Shown: positions 35,319 through 44,220, numbered from the stretch's first letter. The stretch: 48,408 nucleotides of DNA from Pseudomonadota bacterium (GCA_023388075.1 JAEWGX010000122.1:1-48408); one strand, 5' to 3'. Translations and numbers: made by a program. The notes: generated by a model not told the origin, from the letters alone.

Positions 35319-38165
35319 ATGCCCTCCCCGCCCCGCAAGCCCGCCCCCCGCAAGCCCGCTCCGGCCGCCAAGCCGGGCAAGCGGAACGCCGGATCGAGCG
35401 CACCCGCGAAAGCCGAGAAGCGCACGGCCAGGCGCACGGCGACCCCGAATACGGCCCAGCCGAGCCCGCAGGCGGAAACGGTAGCCGGTGCCGAGCCACT
35501 CGCCCGCTATCGGGCCAAGCGCAACTTCGAACGCACGCCGGAACCCGGCGTCGCAACGCGAAAGCCGGCCGCCGCGAAGTCGACCGGGCGCGCCTTCGTC
35601 ATCCAGAAGCACTGGGCGCGGCGGCTGCACTACGACTTCCGACTCGAGCATGACGGCGTGCTCCTCAGCTGGGCCGTGCCCAAGGGGCCGAGCTTCGATC
35701 CCGCGGACAAGCGCCTCGCGGTACACGTGGAGGACCATCCCGTCGAGTACGGTGGATTCGAGGGAGCGATTCCTTCCGGCGAGTACGGCGCGGGCGACGT
35801 GATCGTCTGGGACCGCGGCACCTGGGAGCCTTTGGTCGATCCCGACCAGGGGCTGAAGGATGGCAAGCTGGTATTCAGCCTGCACGGCGAGAAGCTGGCC
35901 GGCCAATGGGAGCTGATACGGACCCGGAAGGTCGAAAGCGGCAAGGAGCAGTGGCTGCTCTTCAAGAAGCGGGATTCCTGGGCGCGCTCGCGTGACGGGT
36001 ACGACGTGATCACCGCACTGCCCGACAGCGTGCTCGCGAATCCGCTCGGACCGGTGGAGGCGCGCGAACCGCGGGGCGACGACGCAGCCGAGGCACCGCC
36101 TGCTCCTTCGGCGCGCAGGCGTGCAGCCTCACGCAAGCGCCCGACGGACGAGGACGGAGCGAAAGCGGCCGCCGCGGACATCGCGACGGCTCCGCGCGCC
36201 GCGCTGCCCAAGGCACTCGAGCCGCAGCTTGCGCGGCTCGTCGAGGCGGCGCCGGTTGGCGGAGACTGGATCGTCGAGCCCAAGTACGACGGCTACCGGG
36301 TGCTCGCGCGGGTCCAGGCGGGCAAGGCACGTCTGTTCACGCGGCGTGGCCTCGACTGGAGCGACCGGATGCCCTCGCTCGCGCGTGCCTTCGGCAAGCT
36401 GGACCTGGACGCCGCGTGGATCGATGGCGAGATCGTCGTCCACGACGCCGGGGGCATGACGGACTTCAACGCGCTGCAGAATGCGCTGGACGAGTCGCGC
36501 AGCGAGCGCATCGTGTTCTTCGCATTCGACCTGCCCTTCTTCGACGGTCGCGACCTGCGGCGCGTGCCGTTGCGAACGCGGCGTGCCGTGCTGGAGCGGC
36601 TGCTGCCGGAGGGCGCCGGCGAAGGTCGCATCCGCTTCAGCCGCGACTTCGACGCCCCGCCAAGCCAGATGCTGGAGGCGGCCTGCCAGCTCGGGCTGGA
36701 AGGCATCATGCTCAAGCGCGCCGACGCCGCCTACGCCTCGACACGCACCGACGCCTGGCTGAAGCTCAAGTGCTCGCGGCGACAGGAGTTCGTGGTGGGC
36801 GGCTTCACCGATCGACAGGGCGCGCCGAAGGAGGTGGGCGGCCTGCTGCTCGGCTACTACGACGACGGCAAGCTTCGGCACGCCGGCAACGTCGGCACGG
36901 GCTGGGATGCCGCCACCGCCCGCCGCCTGCATGCCGCGCTGGCGAAGCTCGAGGTGAAAGCGCCCCCCTTCGATGACGGCGTGGCCGGGCCCGGCCGGTG
37001 GTCCCGCCGCGCCGCGGGGGCCGAACGCTGGGTCCGCCCCGACATGGTGGTCGAGGTGGCCTTCGCCGGCTGGACACCGGAAGCACGCCTTCGTCACGCG
37101 TCGTTCAAGGGCGTGCGCGAAGACAAGTCCCCGAGGGAAGTGGCCCGCGAAGCCCTGGCCGGCATCGCGCCCGCGACTGCTGCCCAGGCGCCTGATCGCG
37201 GCCGGCCGGCCGCCACGAGGGCGGCCACGCCCGACGGCAAGTCTCGCGCGGCCGGTGTCAGCATCAGCAACCCCGAACGGGTAGTGGATCCGCAGAGCGG
37301 CCTCACCAAGCTCGACCTGGTCCGCTACTACCAGGCGGTGGCCGATCGCATCCTGCCGCACCTGAGCGGCCGTCCCGTGTCGCTGGTGAGGGTGCCCGAA
37401 GGCGTCGGCGGCGAGCAGTTCTTCCAGAAGCACCCCGAGTCGCGCATGCCGGGCCTCACCACGCTCGACCCATCGCTCTGGCCAGGTCACGGACCACTGC
37501 TTTCGGTGGACAGCGCCGAGGCACTGGTGCATGCCGCCCAGATGAACGTGATCGAGTTCCATACCTGGAACTCGACGGTCAAGCGCATCGGACAGCCCGA
37601 CCACATGGTGTTCGACCTCGATCCCGGGGAAGGCGTCGGGTGGCAGGAGCTGCAGGAAGCGGCGGTGCTCGCCCGCACCCTGCTGGAGGAGCTCGGCCTG
37701 CAGAGCTGGCTCAAGACGAGCGGCGGCAAGGGGCTGCACATCGTCGTCCCGATCGCCCCGCGCTTCGACCACGACACGATCAAGGGCTTCACTCAGGCGG
37801 TGGTGCGGCATCTGGCCCGCACGATTCCGTCGCGATTCGTCGCCCGCAGTGGCCCGGCCAACCGCAAGGGCCGGATCTTCGTCGATTACCTTCGCAACGG
37901 GCACGGGCAGACCACCGTGGCGGCCTTCTCCGCGCGTGCGCGCCCCGGCCTCGGCGTGTCCATGCCGGTCGCCTGGGACGACCTCATGTCCCTGCGCGGG
38001 AGTGCCCAGTGGACCGTGGCCACGGCCCGCGAGCACCTGAGCTTCGAGCGGAACGACCCCTGGGCGGAGTACTTCACCACGCGCCAGTCGCTGGTGCGCC
38101 CCATGAAGATCCTCGGCTATGACGCCACGCCCCCTGCCGCGCGGCGTCGCGCTGGTGTAGATTGA
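35319..38165 (+). CDS. ligD: multifunctional ATP-dependent DNA ligase LigD
   Basis: A 948-residue end-joining enzyme that repairs double-strand breaks with Ku. After a basic low-complexity arm (RKPAPRKPAPAAKPGK) comes the 3'-phosphoesterase domain (about 90-240, with FVIQKHWARRLHYDFRLEHD). The ligase domain follows (about 290-590), its catalytic Lys322 in VEPKYDGYRV and DGEIVV. The archaeo-eukaryotic primase-type polymerase comes last (about 645-930, with DLDPGEG and WLKTSGGKGLHIVVP). This phosphoesterase-ligase-polymerase order matches the Pseudomonas type rather than the mycobacterial one. No strong ribosome site is seen. ku begins 35 bases after the stop. Confidence 0.96.
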   Translation: MPSPPRKPAPRKPAPAAKPGKRNAGSSAPAKAEKRTARRTATPNTAQPSPQAETVAGAEPLARYRAKRNFERTPEPGVATRKPAAAKSTGRAFVIQKHWARRLHYDFRLEHDGVLLSWAVPKGPSFDPADKRLAVHVEDHPVEYGGFEGAIPSGEYGAGDVIVWDRGTWEPLVDPDQGLKDGKLVFSLHGEKLAGQWELIRTRKVESGKEQWLLFKKRDSWARSRDGYDVITALPDSVLANPLGPVEAREPRGDDAAEAPPAPSARRRAASRKRPTDEDGAKAAAADIATAPRAALPKALEPQLARLVEAAPVGGDWIVEPKYDGYRVLARVQAGKARLFTRRGLDWSDRMPSLARAFGKLDLDAAWIDGEIVVHDAGGMTDFNALQNALDESRSERIVFFAFDLPFFDGRDLRRVPLRTRRAVLERLLPEGAGEGRIRFSRDFDAPPSQMLEAACQLGLEGIMLKRADAAYASTRTDAWLKLKCSRRQEFVVGGFTDRQGAPKEVGGLLLGYYDDGKLRHAGNVGTGWDAATARRLHAALAKLEVKAPPFDDGVAGPGRWSRRAAGAERWVRPDMVVEVAFAGWTPEARLRHASFKGVREDKSPREVAREALAGIAPATAAQAPDRGRPAATRAATPDGKSRAAGVSISNPERVVDPQSGLTKLDLVRYYQAVADRILPHLSGRPVSLVRVPEGVGGEQFFQKHPESRMPGLTTLDPSLWPGHGPLLSVDSAEALVHAAQMNVIEFHTWNSTVKRIGQPDHMVFDLDPGEGVGWQELQEAAVLARTLLEELGLQSWLKTSGGKGLHIVVPIAPRFDHDTIKGFTQAVVRHLARTIPSRFVARSGPANRKGRIFVDYLRNGHGQTTVAAFSARARPGLGVSMPVAWDDLMSLRGSAQWTVATAREHLSFERNDPWAEYFTTRQSLVRPMKILGYDATPPAARRRAGVD

Positions 38166-38200
38166 CCGCATCGCGCCGCGCGCCCCGAGCAGGAGCACCC

Positions 38201-39118
38201 ATGCCCGCCCGTTCGCTTGCCTCGCTGACCCTCGGATTCGGGCTCGTCTCGATCCCTGTCAAGGTCTACTCTGCCACCGAGAGCTCCGCTGCCGTTCGCT
38301 TCAACCTGCTTTCGAAGGACGGCTCCCGCCTCAAGCAGCAGTACGTCTCCGACAAGGACGGCTCGGTCGTGGATCGGGCCGACATGGTGAAAGGCTACGA
38401 GTTCGAGAAGGGCCGCTACGTCCTTTTCTCGCCGGAGGAGCTCAAGGCGCTCCAGGAGAGCCCGAGCCAGACGATCGACATCGTGGCCTTCATCCCGGAG
38501 CGCGCGGTGGACCCGATCTTCTACGACAAGGCTTATTTCCTCGCTCCCGACAAGCGCGGCGGCAAGCCGTACACGCTCCTGATGGAAGCCATGCGCAAGA
38601 GCGGGCGCTGCGCGCTGGCGCGCTGGGCCTGGAAGGGAAAGCAGTACGTGGTTCAGGTGCGCGCGGCGGAGGACGGCCTGGTGCTGCAGCAGCTTCTCTA
38701 CGCCGACGAGGTGCGCTCGCTCAAGGACCTGGACATCGAGAAGGTCTCCATCTCCGACGGGGAGCTGAACCTGGCGCTCCAGTTCATCGAGCAGATCTCC
38801 GAGGAGGACTACGATCCCGCGGCCTACGAGGACGAAGAGAAGAAGCGGATCCTCGCGAGCATCGACGAGAAGATCGCGGGCAAGGAGATCGTGGCGACCG
38901 AGCCCACGGAAGCCCCGGCCTCTGCGCAAGTGATCGACCTGGTCGAGGCGTTGCGCGCGAGCCTCGCGCAGCGCGGCGGCAAGGCCGCACCGGCCCCGGC
39001 TCGTGCGGCCGCCAAGGCGGTACCGGCCGCGCCGGCCCCCGAGCGCAAGGCCGTCCGCCGCGCCCAGCGAGCCAAGGAGGCGCCGGCCCCGGCCCGCAAG
39101 CGCGCCAGCGGTAAGTGA
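38201..39118 (+). CDS. ku: Ku protein, non-homologous end joining
   Basis: A 305-residue homodimeric bacterial Ku that encircles DNA ends and recruits LigD. It begins MPARSLASLTLGFGLVSIPVKVYSATE and keeps the core VSDKDGSVVDRADMVKGYEFEKG and YFLAPDKRGGKPYTLLMEAM regions. The C-terminal 60 residues are a Lys/Ala/Pro-rich tail, which in other Ku proteins helps DNA threading and LigD contact. The ATG at 38201 has AGGAG ten bases upstream; the earlier in-frame codons overlap ligD and are not family-like. The stop overlaps the next start (GTGA). Confidence 0.96.
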   Translation: MPARSLASLTLGFGLVSIPVKVYSATESSAAVRFNLLSKDGSRLKQQYVSDKDGSVVDRADMVKGYEFEKGRYVLFSPEELKALQESPSQTIDIVAFIPERAVDPIFYDKAYFLAPDKRGGKPYTLLMEAMRKSGRCALARWAWKGKQYVVQVRAAEDGLVLQQLLYADEVRSLKDLDIEKVSISDGELNLALQFIEQISEEDYDPAAYEDEEKKRILASIDEKIAGKEIVATEPTEAPASAQVIDLVEALRASLAQRGGKAAPAPARAAAKAVPAAPAPERKAVRRAQRAKEAPAPARKRASGK

Positions 39119-39999
39119 CGCGGGGTGGGCTCGGCGGTGCCCGGCCCCGGGCCCGCGCGGACCAGCCGGAACGGCCCTATACCCTGCGCAGCATCGGCCA
39201 GATGCTGGGGCTGTCCCGGGCCGTCATCGCCGGCCTGATCGATGCCGGCTTCGTCACCCCGGCCCGCGGGCCCCGCAACGAGTACCGCTTCAGCTTCCAG
39301 GACGTCGTGCTGCTGCGCATGGCGCACGGCCTGCGCGCCGCCCGCATTCCGCCACGCAGGATCGTGCGTTCGCTCCAGCGCCTGCGCGCCGCCCTGCCCC
39401 GCGAGCTGCCCATGACCGGGCTGCGCATCAGCGCGGTGGGCGGCGATGTCGCAGTCCGAGACGGCAGCCGGCAATGGGAGGTCGAGAGCGGGCAACTCTT
39501 GATGGAATTCGAGGTGGCGCCGGTTGCGGGCTCGGTCGCGTTCCTGCCGCACGAATCCCGGGGCGCGCAGGCGCCCGCAGGAGAGGAGCGCGCGGCCGAC
39601 GACTGGTTCGCCCACGGCGAGGAGCTCGAGGCCACGGGCTCCGCCGCCGCCGCCGAGGCGGCTTATCGCCGGGCCGTCGCTCTCGCCCCCGATCATGCCG
39701 ACGCGTGGCTCAACCTCGGCGCGATGCTGTGCGACGCCGGACGCTGCGACGACGCGATCGTGCTGTACGACGAGGCCCTCGGCCACTGCCCCGACGCGCC
39801 GCTGCTGCACTACAACCGCGCCATCGCGCTGGAGGATGCCGGCCGGCCCCGCGAGGCGCTGGCCGCCTACGATACGAGCCTGCGCCTCGCACCGGACCTG
39901 GCCGACGCGCACTTCAACGCGGCGCGGCTGCACGAACGGCTCGGCAATGGGCAGAAGGCGTTGCGGCATCTGAGCGCGTATCGGCGGCTGCAACGCTAG
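39115..39999 (+). CDS. MerR-type helix-turn-helix protein with TPR repeats
   Basis: A 294-residue protein with a GTG start overlapping the ku stop. Residues about 20-90 resemble a MerR winged helix (YTLRSIGQMLGLSRAVIAGL and later EYRFSFQDVVLLRMAHGLR), with RIPPRRIVRSLQRLR as the following helix. A small beta-rich spacer follows. Three TPR units come last (about 165-285; AEAAYRRAVALAPDHADAWLN, LLHYNRAIALEDAGRPREAL and DLADAHFNAARLHERLGNG). The overlap implies expression with ku and ligD. It could be a regulator or a protein-assembly factor for end joining; no such role is established to my knowledge. Confidence 0.8.
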   Translation: MTRGGLGGARPRARADQPERPYTLRSIGQMLGLSRAVIAGLIDAGFVTPARGPRNEYRFSFQDVVLLRMAHGLRAARIPPRRIVRSLQRLRAALPRELPMTGLRISAVGGDVAVRDGSRQWEVESGQLLMEFEVAPVAGSVAFLPHESRGAQAPAGEERAADDWFAHGEELEATGSAAAAEAAYRRAVALAPDHADAWLNLGAMLCDAGRCDDAIVLYDEALGHCPDAPLLHYNRAIALEDAGRPREALAAYDTSLRLAPDLADAHFNAARLHERLGNGQKALRHLSAYRRLQR

Positions 40000-40048
40000 G
40001 CCGCACGCACGCCGGCGGCGGCGCCCGGCGTGGTAATATCCTGCGCTT

Positions 40049-40125
40049 GCGCCCGTAGCTCAGTTGGATAGAGTACTTGGCTACGAACCAAGGGGTCGTG
40101 GGTTCGAATCCTGCCGGGCGCGCCA
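40049..40125 (+). tRNA. tRNA-Arg (anticodon ACG)
   Basis: A 77-base tRNA with encoded CCA. The acceptor stem GCGCCCG pairs with CGGGCGC (40115-40121). The anticodon stem CTTGG/CCAAG holds loop CTACGAA, with anticodon ACG at 40083-40085. The T-loop GTTCGAATC is normal. It reads CGN arginine codons after A34-to-inosine editing. It borders the accessory region on its right. Confidence 0.97.
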
Positions 40126-40146
40126 AATTTGCAGAGGGAAATCAAG

Positions 40147-40176
40147 GGCTTGGAGCTTCGGCTCCAGGCCTTTTTT
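40147..40176 (+). terminator. Rho-independent terminator after tRNA-Arg
   Basis: A 10-bp stem GGCTTGGAGC/GCTCCAGGCC (one T-G pair) with a TTCG loop is followed by TTTTTT, 21 bases after the tRNA. It is the clearest intrinsic terminator in the window. Confidence 0.92.
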
Positions 40177-40183
40177 CTTGGCG

Positions 40184-40215
40184 GTGTACCCCTTTGGACG
40201 AGTTGTACCCCTTTT
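40184..40215 (+). repeat. tandem TGTACCCCTTT repeats, possible integrase arm sites
   Basis: TGTACCCCTTT occurs at 40185-40195 and again at 40204-40214, 19 bases apart, just past the tRNA terminator. Short GTGTACCC-type repeats next to a tRNA 3' end are typical of attachment regions of tyrosine-integrase islands. No integrase gene remains in the window, so the assignment is tentative. Confidence 0.4.
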
Positions 40216-40468
40216 CCAGCATGGAGGGTCGGCAGCCCGACGTAGGACGCGCCTATGCCGCCTGCTGGAGAAGACCGCGCCCTGAGGCCTCGACGGCCAA
40301 GTCGCCGTCGCGTGGCATCCCTAGCCAAGTTCTTATGAGTGCCTGCGAGAACCCTTCGTGCGTTCCAGTCCAACCCAAGACCGAAGACGCATTGGAAGTC
40401 AACACATCGCGGCTTTACGTCAGTTCCTCCCAAGAAGGCCCACAAGGTTCCGCCCGGGATCCCGGCAA
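40216..40468. other. no recognisable gene between island edge and helicase
   Basis: Short open frames occur on both strands, but none resembles a known protein. One minus-strand frame gains a familiar-looking but spurious peptide from the tRNA antisense. With the terminator and repeats, the tRNA-to-helicase gap is 343 bases. Confidence 0.5.
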
Positions 40469-42565
40469 CTAGCTCGTCTTCCCCTTCGGAGTGGCGCTAG
40501 CCTCTAGATCGTCCAAGAACTCGGATCTTGGCTCGACGCTGGTGACAAGGAGGTGATCGCGGGCGCGTGTACAGGCGACGTAAAGCAGGTGCCGCTCAGT
40601 TTCGTAGACCTCCTGTAGGTCAGCATCATCACCCACCGCCTCGATGCGTTCCTGGAGCGGGACGATCTCGTCATCGCAAGCCATGACGGCCACAGCTCGG
40701 AACTCCAGGCCCTTGGCCAGGTGCATGGTGCAGATGGAGGCCTTGCCGCTGCTTGGCTCGACGTTGTCGTCGAGCGTTTTGAAGGTGATGCCCGCCGTTG
40801 TCAACGCCGCCTTGGCGCGTTCGAGCTCCTTGTCTGAACGAACGAAGACGCCGATCTCGTGGGGTTCAACCGCGTCTGTCCGGGACCGGTCGGCGAGCCA
40901 TGCCGCCACGTGATCGATCTCGTCCTGCTGCGTCTTGAACACCTGAACACTTGGGGCTGGACCGTTGAACACCGACACCGTGCCCCGTCGATCCTCGGTG
41001 TTCCCGTCTACATCGGAGACTTGCGGCCCTAAGAGCCGGTCCGCCTGCATCCTGATCTGGTGCGAGGTTCGGTAGTTGATATGGAGGGTGCGCGCCCGCC
41101 CGCGGACATCCACCCCAAGCGACTTCCAGGAGAAAGGCTGCTGGAAAATCCGCTGCCCCAGATCCCCGGCGAAGAACAACGCGTTGGCCCTTCCCCCTCC
41201 AAGGGCCGCCAGGAATCGGAGCTGCGAAACGCTGACGTCTTGGGACTCGTCGACCACTACAAAGTCGAAAGGTGGGCGTCGAAGGGACGCGATCTTCCCG
41301 GCCAGCTTGCCGAAAAGCTCCGACCGGGTGATCAGTCCTTCCGCATGCAGTCGCTGCCGTACCACCTCGAAGACCCTCCAGAGGGCCGCTCGCTGGGGCT
41401 CCTGCAACCGTGTTTTTCGCCCCAGACGGCTCACGTCTCGATAGGCCTCCCATGTCTCCAGGCCCCAGGCATCGACAACGTCGGACCACTCTGCCATCAG
41501 CAGTCTTCGAGTCAACTTCGGATCGTCCTTTGCAGCCTCGTCGATGTACGCCCGAATCGTGTCCTGTGAAGCTATCTTCGGCCGCCCCAGGTGCTGCTCA
41601 TAGAGCCGCTCGGCGATGGCATTCATCGCGTACACATCTAGGCGCTCGGCAAGTCTCGGCTCGTTGCTGATGAGCCTCCGGAGCTTCGTTCGCAAAGCGT
41701 TGGCCAGAGTCTCGGAGAACGTGGTCAGCAGAACCCTGCTCTCCGGGTGCTTCCTGGCCAGAAACACCCCGCGATGCAAGGCTACGATCGTCTTGCCGGT
41801 CCCGGCGGAGCCGGACACGCGCGCAGCACCTTTGTAGTCGCGCTCGACCAACTGGCGCTGCGCGGGATGAAGAAAAACGGTCCACTTGTCCCAGGGGAAG
41901 GCCAGAGCGCGCTCCAGCTCCTCGACGTCGCCCATGACGCGGAATCTGCGCTGGGCATCCGGATGAGCAAAGGGATCGGTGCCAGGAGCGGCCGGCAGCG
42001 GGATCGCGGGCTTGCCGCCCGTTGCCAGCTCGAGAAGCGCCTCGGCGGCCTCGCTTGGGAGGTGATCCGTCAGATCGAGGATGCTATCCTCGGTTGCCTG
42101 GCGCACATCGCCCAGCCACTCTGGAGGGACGCCGTAGCTCAGCAACACGTCGTCGCTGATGCCGGCGAAGAGCAGAGGCGCGGTGGGATTCGGCTGCTGT
42201 AACTCGATGAAGACCGGAACCTGAATCTCCTCAACCCGTTCGCGGATCTCAACCAGCTGCGCCGCACCTGTCCTGGGGTGAGTCTCCAGCTTTCGCCGCT
42301 CTGCCCAAGCGTAGGCGGGATCATGATGATCGACGTAGCAAAGGAGGATGCTCGATGCCGTCTTGTGAACGATCAGACGGATATCCCTGCCCACTCGTAC
42401 CGACCAGAAATTCCTGTCCTTCGCCCTGTCGAGTCGATGGAAACTGAGCCCCGGCGATGCCGGGTTCATCTGTAGGTCGAACGCCGTCGTCTTGACGAGC
42501 TTCTGCTCCTCGCCGGTGAGGCGGGCCAGGCTGTCGGTGAACGTGTCGGCGATCCGAAACTCCAT
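40469..42565 (-). CDS. UvrD/Rep-like helicase with N-terminal RelE-like domain
   Basis: A 698-residue protein. Residues 1 to about 90 fit the RelE/ParE toxin fold (FTDSLARLTGEEQKLVKTTA, FHRLDRAKDRNFWSVRVGRD, RLIVHKTASSILLCYVDHHD). A variable region follows. From about 215 there is a superfamily 1 helicase: Walker A SGSAGTGKTIVALH with Lys258, Walker B FDFVVVDESQDVS near 434, and late motifs TMHLAKGLEFRAVAVM and YVACTRARDHLLV. Its ATG shares one base with the stop of the methyltransferase fragment (TGATG), so the two belonged to one coupled operon. A defence role is plausible from this context but not shown. Confidence 0.85.
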   Translation of the reverse strand: MEFRIADTFTDSLARLTGEEQKLVKTTAFDLQMNPASPGLSFHRLDRAKDRNFWSVRVGRDIRLIVHKTASSILLCYVDHHDPAYAWAERRKLETHPRTGAAQLVEIRERVEEIQVPVFIELQQPNPTAPLLFAGISDDVLLSYGVPPEWLGDVRQATEDSILDLTDHLPSEAAEALLELATGGKPAIPLPAAPGTDPFAHPDAQRRFRVMGDVEELERALAFPWDKWTVFLHPAQRQLVERDYKGAARVSGSAGTGKTIVALHRGVFLARKHPESRVLLTTFSETLANALRTKLRRLISNEPRLAERLDVYAMNAIAERLYEQHLGRPKIASQDTIRAYIDEAAKDDPKLTRRLLMAEWSDVVDAWGLETWEAYRDVSRLGRKTRLQEPQRAALWRVFEVVRQRLHAEGLITRSELFGKLAGKIASLRRPPFDFVVVDESQDVSVSQLRFLAALGGGRANALFFAGDLGQRIFQQPFSWKSLGVDVRGRARTLHINYRTSHQIRMQADRLLGPQVSDVDGNTEDRRGTVSVFNGPAPSVQVFKTQQDEIDHVAAWLADRSRTDAVEPHEIGVFVRSDKELERAKAALTTAGITFKTLDDNVEPSSGKASICTMHLAKGLEFRAVAVMACDDEIVPLQERIEAVGDDADLQEVYETERHLLYVACTRARDHLLVTSVEPRSEFLDDLEASATPKGKTS

Positions 42566-43392
42566 CAGCCCACCTTGAACACCTTCATGACTTCATCCCC
42601 CAGGTGGTTGATGACCTTCACGGCGATGCGGCCGGATTTCGGCTTCGGGAACGGACGCGAGGTATCGCTGCTGAGGGTCTGCCAGGCCTCCTCACTGATC
42701 TCCGCCTTGAGGGTAGTCTTGAGGGCTCCATAGGGGTCGTTGGCGCCCAGGAAGTAGGCGTGACGCACAAAGAAACTTTCCTCGTTGTAGTCCGTGTCGA
42801 TGAACCAGCAAGCGATCCCCTCTGGGCCGTCGCTTCGGACCTCCCCGGTCTGCGGGTGGAAGACGTCCACTCCGTTGACCTTGATCTTCACCTTGCCGTT
42901 CTCGGCAGGAAGCACAGTGATGTCCGGCTCGCCGAAGATGACGAACAGGTTCCCCTTCCCTGTGTTCTTCAGATCGTCCGCCATGTGCAGATCCGCGTTC
43001 ATCCGCGCCTTCAACACCGGAATCCGCCCGAGCTTGTCGAACTCGGTGGCGTGCGCCTCGTAGTTAAAGGCGCAGGCGATCAGCACGTCGAAATCAGCGT
43101 CACCGGCTTCTCGCGCAGCCTCCACCAGGTCAGGCCGTGTCACGGTGCCAAACTCGGGGCCGATGAAGATAGCGGCGCGTTTCTCAACACCCTTGACGTC
43201 GCTGCCTTCCATGTAGCGCCCCTCAGCGCACACCAAGGCTCCCGGCCAGGGTGTCAGTGAGGTGAACGCAATCTTGTCCTCCTTATGGGCCTGCTGGACC
43301 CCTGCCACCTTCAGGTGCGTATTCCGGCGATCGTGACCGACCGATTCGGGATCGTGACCGGCGCGTCCGGGATCGTGACCGGGGAAGCCCAT
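42565..43392 (-). pseudogene. 3' fragment of a type III-like (Mod) DNA methyltransferase, fused to the IS end
   Basis: From about residue 26 onward the frame matches the C-terminal part of Mod-like adenine methyltransferases (FTSLTPWPGALVCAEGRY, FDVLIACAFNYEAHATEFDK, CWFIDTDYNEESFFVRHAYF, GRIAVKVINHLGDEVMKVFK). The catalytic N-terminal part, with the DPPY and S-adenosylmethionine motifs, is absent. The first 25 codons come from the IS21-type terminal repeats (MGFPGHDPGRAGHDPESVGH) and are not native. The remaining fragment could still be expressed as a chimera and deliver translation to the helicase by the one-base overlap. The Mod assignment is from remembered family sequence and is fairly but not fully sure. 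Confidence 0.75.
43329..43381. repeat. left-end transposase-binding repeats of the IS
   Basis: Three copies of GATCGTGACCG at 43329, 43350 and 43371 with an exact 21-base period, two helical turns. They are typical of IS21 multiple end sites. They also encode the GHDP/GHDR repeats of the chimeric methyltransferase frame. Confidence 0.85.
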
Positions 43393-43430
43393 TGGGGTGG
43401 GTTGCGCGGTTAGCAGTATAGGTTTGTGGG

Positions 43431-44207
43431 TCAGGTTTTGGGGTCGCCGGCCTCCGTTGTGGTCGTCGAGTGGCGTTGCTGTCGGCGCAGGGACTCGCCT
43501 TTGAGGTGGATCCGGTGTTCGCGTGAGAGCAGACGGTCGAGGATGGCGTCGGCGATCGTCGGGTCACCGAGCCACGCATGCCAGTGCTCGACGGGCAGCT
43601 GCGTGGTGAGGATCGTGGCACGCGAGCGCGTGCCGGCGCGATCGTCGATGACCTCGAGCAGGTCAGCGCGGGCCGCGGGCTCCAGGGGTGCCAGCGCCCA
43701 GTCGTCAAGCACGAGGACCTCGGTTCTCGCGAGCGCCGCCAGCCAGGTGGCGAAGCCGCCCTTGCCGTGCAGGATACGCAGCTCGTCGGCAAGGCGCGGC
43801 ACGCGCAGATACAGTGCCGAGTGCTCGCGCCGGCAGGCCTGCTGTGCGAGTGCGCACGCGAGCCAGCTCTTGCCCGATCCGGTCGGACCGATGATCACGA
43901 CGGTGAGCCCCTGCTCGACCCAGCGGGAGAGCGCGAGCTGGGTGAAGGCGTTACGGTTCAGCCCTCGGCCGGTGCCGCCTTGGACGTCCTCGATACAGGC
44001 CTGCGGGTACTTGAGCCGGGCGCGCTTGAGGAGCGCTGCCAGGCGCTTGTCGTGACGGTGGTTGGTCTCGCGGTCCACGAGCAGCGCGAAGCGCTCCTCG
44101 AAGCCCAGCGCGGCGCAGGCGCTGTTGGTGAGCTGTTCCTCGAGCGCGGCGGCCATGCCGGCGAGCCGCAAGTCGCGCAGTTGCTGAAGGGTGTCGTTGA
44201 GCAACAT
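43431..44207 (-). CDS. istB: IS21-family helper ATPase IstB
   Basis: A 258-residue AAA+ ATPase that helps target-site selection and transposition with IstA. It starts at MLLNDTLQQLRDLRLAGMAA, 13 bases after the istA stop. An earlier in-frame start at 44315 would overlap istA and add unrelated residues. Walker A is VVIIGPTGSGKSWLACALA and Walker B VLVLDDWAL, followed by sensor region TILTTQLPVEHWH. The length is normal and no break is seen. Confidence 0.95.
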   Translation of the reverse strand: MLLNDTLQQLRDLRLAGMAAALEEQLTNSACAALGFEERFALLVDRETNHRHDKRLAALLKRARLKYPQACIEDVQGGTGRGLNRNAFTQLALSRWVEQGLTVVIIGPTGSGKSWLACALAQQACRREHSALYLRVPRLADELRILHGKGGFATWLAALARTEVLVLDDWALAPLEPAARADLLEVIDDRAGTRSRATILTTQLPVEHWHAWLGDPTIADAILDRLLSREHRIHLKGESLRRQQRHSTTTTEAGDPKT

Positions 44208-44220
44208 GTGGTCGGCCCCG

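Noticed and set aside
39996..40445. Minus-strand frame including RIRTHDPLVRSQVLYPTEL
   Set aside because: This familiar peptide is a known artefact of translating the antisense strand of tRNA genes; the gene is the tRNA-Arg.
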